Assembly (NCBI RefSeq): GCF_024298825.1
Contig: NZ_CP101153.1
Location: forward strand, 3,472,001 to 3,536,000
Reading direction: 5' to 3'
DNA: 64,000 nt
From: Haloglomus salinum
GTDB taxonomy: Archaea; Halobacteriota; Halobacteria; Halobacteriales; Haloarculaceae
The notes under the pieces were generated by a model that had not been told where the DNA came from, did no database searches, and worked only from the letters and a program-made list of their open reading frames with translations. A program made the translations under genes and the position numbers. Shown here piece by piece: positions 53,218 to 60,711 of this stretch (position 1 is its first letter; every line of letters starts with the position of its first letter).

Positions 53218-55125
53218 ATGACACACGCTAGCATCAGTCGCCGTCGACTCCTCGCAGCAGGCGGTGCTGTGGCGGCTGGGTCCCTTGCCGGGTGTCTTGA
53301 CCAGGTCACGTCGTCGGTGACGAACACCGGGGCGTCGCCCGCGGCGGTGTTCGCGGGTGCGGACTGGAATGACGATGACACGGAAGTCACGTTCGAGCTG
53401 GCTCCGGAGGGCTCGCACGTGGCTCGGCTGACTCCGACGCTATCGGGTGGGTCCGGGCCGCTGTCCAGCGAGGCCGAACTGGAGGGATGGGTGACCTCGG
53501 TGCCACTCCGTGCTGCGAACTACAACAACACCCGGAGCAACAAGGGGGGCATCCGGGCTTCCGAAGGGGATGCAGATTCGGATGGCGATGGCGTCGGTGA
53601 CGACGTCCGCGGTGAGGACTACAACGTCCCACGGAGCAATCGGAGTATCGCGCGACCCCGCGATATCGTCGACGACGATATCGACGGAGACGACGAGACG
53701 TTCCGGCGAGTCTCGCGGCTCGACGCGCAGCTTCGGGAAGCGACGACCGCGGCTGCCACGGCGATTTCGAAGCGGAGTGCACGGACGGGGCGGAACCCCC
53801 AGACCGAGACAGAGATCACTGCCGCAGTAGGCGACATGGAGGCGGTACTGGCCGAGATGCGGGCAGTGCTGGAGCGGTGTTCAGACGACTCCTGTGTCGC
53901 GGCCCTGGAGAACGTCGGCCATCGTGAGGCCGACGTGCAGCGGGCCAGCGAACACATCGAGAACGGCGAGTGGCAATCGTTCGGGATGGCTGGCGGGGAC
54001 GACGACGATATTCTCGTGGGTGACTACCTCCTCCCTTCAGCTGCGTTCGACCCGTCGGGGTTGTTCAGTCCGACAGAGCAGGCGGCACTGTTCAGGTATC
54101 TCGAAGAGAAGCCCGTCATCGCGGAGCGGTTCTCGGTGTGCCTGCCCGACGCCGAGGTTCCGGGTGGGAACGGGAGTATCCGTGAGGCGGTGACGCCGGA
54201 GCGGCTGTTCGCGTATCTGGCCGGTCAGGCGGGCGATGGCAAGGTGTATGCGTGGGGTGATTCGAAGGTGGCGGCAGATAGTTCAGGCGACTGTGATGAC
54301 ACCGATGCCGACCGGCTGCCGGGGGTGGTGTGTGGGTCTTCGCCACACTTCGTCGCCGACGTGTCAGAACCTGTCGCGACGGGTGGCGGGCTCGTGGCCG
54401 AGCAGGGGTCCGACGGTCGCATAACCGTACTGAATACGCCGCCCTCTACTGAGCGTGGCGCACCCGTGGTGGTGTGTCCGGCTGAAGGAGAGCCGTTCGC
54501 ACCAGCGGGGCTGGACGCGTGGGGGAAGAAGACGAGGGACGTTCCGGCGACAATGGAAGCTCAGGGTCGGCTCCTCGACCTGACAGTCGCGCAGGTACAG
54601 GTTCAGCCGCCGGGCTGTCCACAGCCGGTCCCGGCACTCATGTATGTGGGTCGCGGGCTGAGCAACGGGCAGCTCGTCTACTCCGGGGGGTGGCTCATTG
54701 ACGATGCGGCGTTGTACACCGGTTCGGCGACGGCGCTGACAATGGAACGCTCGGCGCAAGTAGTTGGTATCGAGTGTTGCTTCGACTACTCGACTGACGC
54801 TGATGGTGATGGGCTCGGTGACGTGGTGGCGCGGGCGGGACTGAGTGAGCGGGAGCGGCGGGGTGCGCGGATCGATTCGGGAACGGTCAGCGCGCTCGTT
54901 GCCTCCGGGACGCTATCGGAAGACGGTGGCGGGAAAGTGTACTGTTGGGGAAGCAGTGATTACTCGAAGGCAAACTCTGATTCCTGCGGTGGTGGAGCTA
55001 GCGGCGAACTGCTGGTGACGCACTGTCCGTTGGACGCACCGGTACTGCATCTGGTGAACGCGGGAAGTGCGTCGAACGAGGTGAAGTTCAAAGCGGGCGC
55101 GGAGCTCTCGAAAAGTGTGAACTGA
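53218..55125 (+). CDS. large orphan Tat lipoprotein with TSP3-like Ca-binding loops
   Basis: 635 residues. Twin-arginine-type signal SRRRLLAAGG and lipobox SLAGC (C26). Two Asp-rich loops of the thrombospondin-3/EF type, DADSDGDGVGDDV (118-130) and DADGDGLGDVV (about 526-536), suggest calcium binding. Many Cys in the C-terminal half. Codons differ from neighbours (more GTG, TAT and GGG; fewer GTC and CTC), so it may be acquired. No enzyme motif was seen. Its N-terminal region between loops is alpha-helical, with AVLAEMRAVLERC-like stretches. Confidence 0.8.
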   Translation: MTHASISRRRLLAAGGAVAAGSLAGCLDQVTSSVTNTGASPAAVFAGADWNDDDTEVTFELAPEGSHVARLTPTLSGGSGPLSSEAELEGWVTSVPLRAANYNNTRSNKGGIRASEGDADSDGDGVGDDVRGEDYNVPRSNRSIARPRDIVDDDIDGDDETFRRVSRLDAQLREATTAAATAISKRSARTGRNPQTETEITAAVGDMEAVLAEMRAVLERCSDDSCVAALENVGHREADVQRASEHIENGEWQSFGMAGGDDDDILVGDYLLPSAAFDPSGLFSPTEQAALFRYLEEKPVIAERFSVCLPDAEVPGGNGSIREAVTPERLFAYLAGQAGDGKVYAWGDSKVAADSSGDCDDTDADRLPGVVCGSSPHFVADVSEPVATGGGLVAEQGSDGRITVLNTPPSTERGAPVVVCPAEGEPFAPAGLDAWGKKTRDVPATMEAQGRLLDLTVAQVQVQPPGCPQPVPALMYVGRGLSNGQLVYSGGWLIDDAALYTGSATALTMERSAQVVGIECCFDYSTDADGDGLGDVVARAGLSERERRGARIDSGTVSALVASGTLSEDGGGKVYCWGSSDYSKANSDSCGGGASGELLVTHCPLDAPVLHLVNAGSASNEVKFKAGAELSKSVN

Positions 55126-55131
55126 CCTCGT

Positions 55132-55455
55132 TCAGCGGCTCTCCCGTTGCTCCACCTTGTTCAACTCGATGAGCAGCCGGAACACGGCTTTCACCAGGTT
55201 CGAGTCCACGTCGAAGCGCTCGGCATTCTCGCCGGCGCGGTCCATCACGGCCTGTTCCTGGTCCTCGTCGGTTGTCGGGCGCCCCTCGTCGCGCTTGACC
55301 GCGGCGATGGATTCGGCCACGTAGGTCCGCTGGGCGATGAGTTCGACGATCTCGCGGTCGATATCCTGAATCTCCCGCCGAAGCGCGTCCAGGTCCATCT
55401 CTTCGACCGCGATCTCCTCGTCCTGTGCCTCGTCGTCGGTGTCAGCGTCACTCAT
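55132..55455 (-). CDS. chorismate mutase (AroQ type)
   Basis: 107 residues, all alpha. The AroQ core LDALRREIQDIDREIVELIAQR with the active Arg/Lys set and KRDEGRPTTDEDQEQAVMDR is visible. Converts chorismate to prephenate for Phe/Tyr synthesis. It starts 21 bp after the shikimate kinase stop and is probably cotranscribed. Confidence 0.94.
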   Translation of the reverse strand: MSDADTDDEAQDEEIAVEEMDLDALRREIQDIDREIVELIAQRTYVAESIAAVKRDEGRPTTDEDQEQAVMDRAGENAERFDVDSNLVKAVFRLLIELNKVEQRESR

Positions 55456-55476
55456 AGTTGGTGTTCTCCTCGGGAG

Positions 55477-56382
55477 TTATCGTGCTACCATCCCGCCAGC
55501 CGTGTCCAGCGCCAGCCGCCGTGTCCGCCCCTCGCGTTCCTGCCACCGTGCCGCGACCGGGTCCAGCGCGCCGTCAGTCCCGACCGCGACGAACGAGGGG
55601 CCGGTCCCCGAGAGCGAGGCGCCCGCCGCGTCGGGGAGCGCCTCGACCGCAGGGTCCGCGGGGAAGCCCAGCGCGGCGCAGAACGCGAAGCCGTTGACCG
55701 TCATCGCACGGGCGTAGTCGCCATCGAGCGCGAGGTCGCGCACGAGGTCTGCGACCGGCGCGATACGCTCACAGCGTGCCACGTCCGCGTCGGCCGAGAA
55801 CGCCCGCTCCTCGGGAGTCCAGACGAGCGCCCGCCACGCCGTCGGGAGCGTCTCGTGGGTCAGGAGCGTGTCCTTGGTGTTGTCCGTCACCGTCACGCCG
55901 CCCAGCATCGAGGCCGAGGCATCGTCGAATGCGCCTGTCACCGTCACGCCGGCGTCGCGCGCGGCCTCGACACCGAGTCGGCAGGCAGCGGCGCGCGTCG
56001 GCGCGTCGGCGTGCGCGCGCTCCGCATCCGGGAGCGCGTCCGCCGGCGCGCGGTCGAGTGCGTCCAGCGTCGCCAGTACGGTCGCGTTCGCCGCCGCAGA
56101 GGAGGACTTGAGCCCGGCTGCCATCGGGACCGCGCTCTCGGTCCGGACGTGCCCGCCGTCCGCGACGCCGTCGCCGTGGCGCGCACAGACCAGCTCCACG
56201 CACCGCTCGATGAGTCGCGTGTCCGCGTCCGGCGCGCCCGCGATTTCGCCGGTGACGCTCCCGGAGTCGTCGAGTTCGACGGTCGCCGTCGTCCGGGCGT
56301 CGATTGCGAAGGCACTGCCCGAGCCGTTGGCGAGCGCGTTCAGGACCGTCCCGGCACCGGGTGCGGCTGCGCGACCCTCCAT
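55477..56382 (-). CDS. archaeal shikimate kinase (GHMP fold)
   Basis: 301 residues from MEGRAAAPGAGTVLNAL. The GHMP ATP-binding motif VPMAAGLKSSSAAANA is clear; the N-terminal GAGTVLNALANGSGSAFAID and C-terminal SLSGTGPSFVAVG fit archaeal AroK. It phosphorylates shikimate and is unrelated to the bacterial kinase. With chorismate mutase downstream it forms a small aromatic amino-acid operon. Confidence 0.95.
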   Translation of the reverse strand: MEGRAAAPGAGTVLNALANGSGSAFAIDARTTATVELDDSGSVTGEIAGAPDADTRLIERCVELVCARHGDGVADGGHVRTESAVPMAAGLKSSSAAANATVLATLDALDRAPADALPDAERAHADAPTRAAACRLGVEAARDAGVTVTGAFDDASASMLGGVTVTDNTKDTLLTHETLPTAWRALVWTPEERAFSADADVARCERIAPVADLVRDLALDGDYARAMTVNGFAFCAALGFPADPAVEALPDAAGASLSGTGPSFVAVGTDGALDPVAARWQEREGRTRRLALDTAGGMVAR

Positions 56383-56595
56383 CGGCCGTCGGTCGGCGGG
56401 GGGCACACTAAGCGATGGCGGTCGGGGCGTATCTCGCTGCGCGCGATTCGCGGCGGCGCGCACCGGGGTGTCACGTCGCCAGGTGTGTGATTGCTGGTCA
56501 CACGTCCACTCCTGTACACGGAAGTGGATGAACGTCCCCCGGTACCCGTCTCTCGACCGAGAACGTTCGTGCCCTGAGGGCGAGTCTCACACAAC

Positions 56596-56601
56596 GTTTA
56601 G
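56596..56601 (+). promoter_or_regulatory. TATA box of the 56627 gene
   Basis: GTTTAG is centred about 28 bp before the ATG at 56627. Confidence 0.55.
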
Positions 56602-56626
56602 TACCCCGCAAGTATTGCCCTACAGT

Positions 56627-56860
56627 ATGGACTTCGCCAGTCCCGTCGCACCGAGCATCGCCGGGGAGCAGACCGACTCCTTCAGCACCGGCAAGACATT
56701 CGCGACGTGGACATTTAATACGGCGAAGAACCCCTCTTTCGCGACCAAGCGGCAGTCTATCGACTCCAGCGCCGTCCCGATGTGGGACGACGTGGAGACT
56801 GCCGTGAGGTATCGCGAGGAACATCACCCATCGGCCTCGGGTGAGGGCCTCGCGTCGTGA
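56627..56860 (+). CDS. 77-residue orphan protein
   Basis: From ATG with a leaderless promoter. Not membrane-bound; Ser/Thr-rich centre (SFSTGKTFATWTFNTAKNPS) and a final helix (VETAVRYREEHHP). Less acidic than neighbours. Its stop is followed at once by the ATG of the DUF5794-like gene, so the two are probably cotranscribed. Confidence 0.65.
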   Translation: MDFASPVAPSIAGEQTDSFSTGKTFATWTFNTAKNPSFATKRQSIDSSAVPMWDDVETAVRYREEHHPSASGEGLAS

Positions 56861-56861
56861 G

Positions 56862-57824
56862 ATGAGTGTCTCTCGTCATCCGGTCGCCCTCCGGCTCGAG
56901 CAGCGCGTCGGTCGCGGCACGCGGCTGCTCGCGACGGTCATGCTGCTCCCGCTCATCGACGGCATCTTCCCCGCACTCGTCCTTGCGGGCGGCGTCGACG
57001 ACCTGACCGGCATCCTCGAGGTCGGCCTCCTCGTGTTCGGTGGCTCGGCCACCGTCGCGGTCGTCCTCGCGGAGATGGACGGCACGCGTCGCGAGCAGGT
57101 CTCGTCGGTCCTCCTCGTCGGGGTCGGCGTCATCTCGCTTGCGGCCGTCGAGGCCGCGCTCGCGCCCACCATCGAGACGCTGCTGAACCTGACCACCTTC
57201 AGTCGCTTCGCCGCACTCGTCATCCTCGCGGTCGCCGCGAAGACGGCCTCCGCGACGGTCGGCGAGTACCTCCCCAGCCCGGCGGTCATCATCGGGCTCG
57301 GACTCGTCGCCAGTTTCGAGCCCTCGGGCGCCAGCCTCCAACTCGTCACGGACCCGTGGCTCGTCGCCCGGGGCGCCGCGGCCGGCGGCGTCGGCGTCAC
57401 GTTCGCACTGGGTGTCGCCCTGTTCGGCCCGTGGCTCCGCGGTGTCGTCGACCTCGACCGCTTCCGCTTCGGGAGCGCCGTCGCGCTCGGCGTCCTGCCG
57501 CTCTCGATCCTCGAGCTGATTCCCGCCAATGCGCCGCTCGCGCTCGCCGTGCTGGGCATCACGTCCCTGCTGGCGTTCGACCCCGACGGCCAGGGCGACC
57601 CGCTCCCGGCCGACGAGGCCGAGGGTCCAGTCGCGGACGACGACCCGCTCGGCCCCATCGTGGCCGCCGACGGGGAGGGCCAGACCGGTGACGGTGAGGT
57701 CGCCATCGAGAACGTCGACCCCGACGCCACGCCCGGCGTCGACGCGGTCGCACCCGACGAGTCCGACGACGATGTCGACCACACGCCGGGTATCTCCGAC
57801 GGCGACCGCGCGCCCTGGCTGTAG
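56862..57824 (+). CDS. DUF5794-like haloarchaeal membrane protein
   Basis: 320 residues, six to seven helices (VMLLPLIDGIFPALVLAGGV is the first) and an 85-residue acidic C-terminal tail. The long Asp/Glu-rich tail with DDDVDHTPGISDGDRAPWL fits the DUF5794 family of haloarchaea, as I recall. Function unknown. Confidence 0.8.
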   Translation: MSVSRHPVALRLEQRVGRGTRLLATVMLLPLIDGIFPALVLAGGVDDLTGILEVGLLVFGGSATVAVVLAEMDGTRREQVSSVLLVGVGVISLAAVEAALAPTIETLLNLTTFSRFAALVILAVAAKTASATVGEYLPSPAVIIGLGLVASFEPSGASLQLVTDPWLVARGAAAGGVGVTFALGVALFGPWLRGVVDLDRFRFGSAVALGVLPLSILELIPANAPLALAVLGITSLLAFDPDGQGDPLPADEAEGPVADDDPLGPIVAADGEGQTGDGEVAIENVDPDATPGVDAVAPDESDDDVDHTPGISDGDRAPWL

Positions 57825-57842
57825 GCACCGTCCGCTGTCCCG

Positions 57843-58472
57843 TCACCCGACGGTCGTCGCGACGCCCTTCGTCTGCCGGTAGTCACGGCCGAGAATGGTC
57901 TCCAGCCGTTCGCGGAGCGACCGCTCCTCCACCGGCGTCCAGTCCGCCGGTTCCGTCACCGGCACCAGCAGGAACCCCCTCCCGGTGACCTCCTCGGCAT
58001 GCAACGCGGCCGCGTCGACGGGGAGTCGGTCGGCCAGCGCCGTATGTTCCCGGAGGCCGTATCCGAGTGCCCGGTCCCCCACGAGCACGAGGATATGCGC
58101 GTTGACCGCCCGGAGTTCGGCGTCGAGGTAGCGCTCGGCGTCGGCGTATGAGGCCTCGTCCGGGTCGAGCGTGGCCCGGGAGCCTTCGGCGGGGGTCCAC
58201 ACCTCGGGGTGCGCGTACGAGCAGAAGCAGTTCGTCGCGTCGGGGCGGTCCGCGTACGGCTCGGCCAACAGCCCGACCGCGTGCAGGACCCGCTGGAGTC
58301 GGACACCGGCCACGCGCCCCGTGAACGGAACGCCCGTGCCGGCGCCGCCGTGCCGCCCGGGATGGTCGCCGACGACGTGGATGTCGGCGTTGGCATCCCC
58401 GTATCCGGGGACCGCAGGCCCGGGATAGCGGATGCCGAACGGGTTGGACACCTCCGACGTGACGTTCTCCAC
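57843..58472 (-). CDS. uracil-DNA glycosylase superfamily protein
   Basis: 209 residues from GTG at 58472. The opening SNPFGIRYPGPAVPGYGDANADI and motif VVGDHPGRHGGAGTGVPFTGR are of the UDG superfamily (family 4-like variation of GEAPGxxE), then RVLHAVGL. The C-terminal VGDRALGY and a catalytic-type His motif resemble other UDG members. Excises uracil or another base from DNA, or acts as a homologue. Confidence 0.85.
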   Translation of the reverse strand: MENVTSEVSNPFGIRYPGPAVPGYGDANADIHVVGDHPGRHGGAGTGVPFTGRVAGVRLQRVLHAVGLLAEPYADRPDATNCFCSYAHPEVWTPAEGSRATLDPDEASYADAERYLDAELRAVNAHILVLVGDRALGYGLREHTALADRLPVDAAALHAEEVTGRGFLLVPVTEPADWTPVEERSLRERLETILGRDYRQTKGVATTVG

Positions 58473-58576
58473 GAGCCCCGTAGTCGCGCCGGGGACATGA
58501 GTTTCGCGGGGGGTCGGCGGGCACCGGCCACTACGCGGGCGCAAGCGGGAAGCCCCCGGCCCGTGACGGGAGACCC

Positions 58577-59407
58577 ATGACGCCGGACTCCGACCCGACC
58601 GCGGCCGACCGCGCACCCGACAGCAACGTACTCGATGTGGAGTACACGCACGAACACGTCGCGCGGATTCTGCTGGCTCGCCCCGACTCGCTGAACGCCT
58701 ACAACGAGGCACTGCTCCGCGACCTCGTCCCGACGCTCGAATCGCTCGACGAGGCCCTGGAGGTTCGAGCAATCATCCTCACGGGTGAGGGGAAGGGGTT
58801 CTGCGCGGGCGTCGACCTCGACGACATGCCCCTCTCGGCCGACCAGGACCTCGCCGAGTACGAGCGCGGTCTCGGGCTCTTCCAGGACGTGGTCGCGACG
58901 CTCCGCGGGATGGGCACGCCGGTCGTCGCAGCGGTCAACGGCTACGCGATGGGTGCGGGCTGTGACACGGCACTCGCCTGTGACTTCCGTATCGCCGGCG
59001 AGTCCGCAACCATGGCCGAGACGTTCGTCGACGTGGGGTTCGTCCCTGGCGACGGCGGCGCCTACCTGCTGCCGCGCATCGTCGGCGAGGCGAAGGCGAA
59101 GGAACTCATCATGACGGGCAAGCACGTCTCCGGCGAGGCCCTCGTCGAGTGGGGCCTCGCCCGGGAGTGCGTGCCGGACGGTGACCTGCAGGAGACCGCC
59201 GTCGAGTTCGCGGCGGAGCTGGCCGAGGGGCCGCCGGTGGCCATCGCTCACTCGAAGGAACTGGTCAACGAGGCGTTCGATGTCGACCTGGAGACCGCCC
59301 ACGAACACGCCACTCGCGCACAGCGCATCTGCTCGCAGACCGAGGACCACGAGGAGGCGGTGCAGGCGTTCGCCGAGGACCGCGAGCCGGAGTTCACGGG
59401 CAACTGA
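58577..59407 (+). CDS. enoyl-CoA hydratase/isomerase (crotonase) family protein
   Basis: 276 residues. Oxyanion-hole regions CAGVDLDDM and GYAMGAGCDTALACD are in place. The two Glu residues of true enoyl-CoA hydratases (one after GAGC, one in the next strand) are replaced by Asp and a hydrophobic residue. The following VGFVPGDGGAYLLPR resembles PaaG-type isomerases. So a hydratase function is doubtful and an isomerase or other crotonase activity is more likely. Confidence 0.88.
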   Translation: MTPDSDPTAADRAPDSNVLDVEYTHEHVARILLARPDSLNAYNEALLRDLVPTLESLDEALEVRAIILTGEGKGFCAGVDLDDMPLSADQDLAEYERGLGLFQDVVATLRGMGTPVVAAVNGYAMGAGCDTALACDFRIAGESATMAETFVDVGFVPGDGGAYLLPRIVGEAKAKELIMTGKHVSGEALVEWGLARECVPDGDLQETAVEFAAELAEGPPVAIAHSKELVNEAFDVDLETAHEHATRAQRICSQTEDHEEAVQAFAEDREPEFTGN

Positions 59408-59452
59408 CGAGGATATCGCGAAGGGTGCGGTCGAGACGGGCGGTGCCCGTAC

Positions 59453-59647
59453 TCAGTCGCTCCGCGGCCGGCCGCGCGAGGCGACCAGCACCGCGGCGAC
59501 CGCGACCATGACCACCGAGACGGCGGGATAGGCCGCGACTGCGACGGCGACCACCGGGACGGCCGCGAGTACGGCCGCATACCGGGTGGGCGGTGCGCGT
59601 CGGGGCTGGTGTGCGTGCGATGCGTGTCGTGCGTCGTCTGCGTTCAT
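59453..59647 (-). CDS. 64-residue small membrane protein
   Basis: From MNADDARHASHAHQP. Two hydrophobic stretches (about 24-38 and 42-56), a His-rich N terminus and a basic end. It converges on the crotonase gene. Composition is biased to Ala/Val, so a chance frame is possible. Confidence 0.45.
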   Translation of the reverse strand: MNADDARHASHAHQPRRAPPTRYAAVLAAVPVVAVAVAAYPAVSVVMVAVAAVLVASRGRPRSD

Positions 59648-59714
59648 GATTGGAGGGGTGTCAGCGGGAACCGGCTATCGGGCCGGTCCTCGACTGCCCC
59701 GGGGTCCGGGGTAG

Positions 59715-60107
59715 TCAACCGTGGTCGTGGGGCGGGTCGATGCCTTCGTCCGCACCGCGCGGCGCGTACTCGATGGCGACGGCGTGGACCGTCTCGACGC
59801 CGAAGGCGTCCGCGACGTGGGCCGCCAGCGCGTCGGCGTCGCGGTCGCCGAAGTCGCCCTCGATGCGGGCGGTCACGTCGACGTAGATGTCGAGTGACGC
59901 GGGCTGGACGAGGTCGATCTCGCCGACGTCGACGACCGTCGCGCCGCCGACGTTGGCGAGCACGTCGGTGACACCAGCCGGGAGGTCCCCCATCTCGCCG
60001 CGGGGGACCCGGACCTCGGCGTCGACCTCGATGGCGACCGCTTCGGTGTCGCCGTCCGGGTGTTCGTGCGCCGATTCGTGCTCGGGGTGGGTACCGTACA
60101 GTGCCAT
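59715..60107 (-). CDS. small acidic protein of unknown function
   Basis: 130 residues from ATG at 60107. A His-rich start (THPEHESAHEHPDGD), then alternating strands such as AVAIEVDAEVRVP and DIYVDVTARIEGDF with a helix ADALAAHVADAFGVE. The start follows a tRNA-like 3' end by 1 nt. No family recognised. Confidence 0.75.
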   Translation of the reverse strand: MALYGTHPEHESAHEHPDGDTEAVAIEVDAEVRVPRGEMGDLPAGVTDVLANVGGATVVDVGEIDLVQPASLDIYVDVTARIEGDFGDRDADALAAHVADAFGVETVHAVAIEYAPRGADEGIDPPHDHG

Positions 60108-60108
60108 A

Positions 60109-60160
60109 CGGACCGTGCGGGAGTCGAACCCGCGGCGCGTGTGCGCTCCACCTGGCGGTC
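60109..60160 (-). other. tRNA-like 3' half
   Basis: The minus strand of 60117-60133 is a perfect T-arm (GCGGG-TTCGACT-CCCGC), followed by acceptor strand ACGGTCC (60116-60110) and a G at 60109. No D-arm, no anticodon arm pairing and no full 5' acceptor strand were found within about 300 bp; only GACCG near 60157 pairs with five of the seven. Possible explanations: tRNA fragment left by integration, a tRNA with distant exon, or a tRNA-like processing signal. Confidence 0.5.
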
Positions 60161-60321
60161 TCGGACGGGGCCGACAGTGACGCCTCTCGGCGACTGGCGG
60201 ACCGGCGGCTGTTCGACCCGACGACGGACGGCAGCCGTCGGTCGGGCGAGTTCGATGCGGTTCCCGTTGCGGACCTGCGGCCGGCTGGGGAGTGAGAAGC
60301 GCGAAGGAGAGCGTCGCACGC

Positions 60322-60353
60322 GGACCCTCGCGCCCCTCGGGCGCGCCGGGTCC
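60322..60353. other. strong GC-rich hairpin
   Basis: GGACCC pairs with GGGTCC outside and CGCGCCC with GGGCGCG inside, loop CTC, 13 base pairs in all with one small bulge. No T-run follows it. It may be an RNA structure or a barrier to transcription. Confidence 0.5.
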
Positions 60354-60368
60354 GAAAGTCCCGGCGGC

Positions 60369-60533
60369 CTAGGTCTGCTGGGCCGCGAGGTCGGTGCGAC
60401 GGGTGGTCACTGCGGACCACACGCCCTCGCTCGGCCACCCTGCTGGGGTCCCGACAGCGTCGCGTTCACCTGCGATGGCGAACGCGGCGCTGCCGGCATA
60501 CGCGGGCAGCGTGGGGCGATTGCGCGTGGTCAT
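60369..60533 (-). CDS. possible 54-residue small protein
   Basis: From MTTRNRPTLPAYAG, ending TDLAAQQT. Not acidic and not hydrophobic; could be chance. No family. The 5' side (60534-60711) has an AT-rich section near 60590-60660 and no other gene. Confidence 0.25.
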   Translation of the reverse strand: MTTRNRPTLPAYAGSAAFAIAGERDAVGTPAGWPSEGVWSAVTTRRTDLAAQQT

Positions 60534-60711
60534 GATGTGCCTCCGAACGTCCGGGGACCGGACGAACGTATCCCTGTCTGTGAACGCAGCTGTATTAATG
60601 TTTTCTCCGGGTTGAGGAGCCCTAACAAACTTCTCCAAACCCGAATCAGTCGAGATGAGGTCGAATGTGCGGAATAATGTACGAAAGTGCGAGGTTGCCG
60701 GCGAACGGTAC

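Noticed and set aside
55147-56490. 447-codon plus-strand frame over chorismate mutase and shikimate kinase
   Set aside because: Arg/Val-rich shadow; the opposite strand carries both enzymes with full motifs.
60400-60440. Sequence resembling a tRNA D-arm and anticodon stem on the minus strand (GGTGGCCGAGCG then GTGTG)
   Set aside because: It has no matching acceptor 5' strand, lies about 260 nt from the T-arm and would imply an implausibly long intron; treated as chance.
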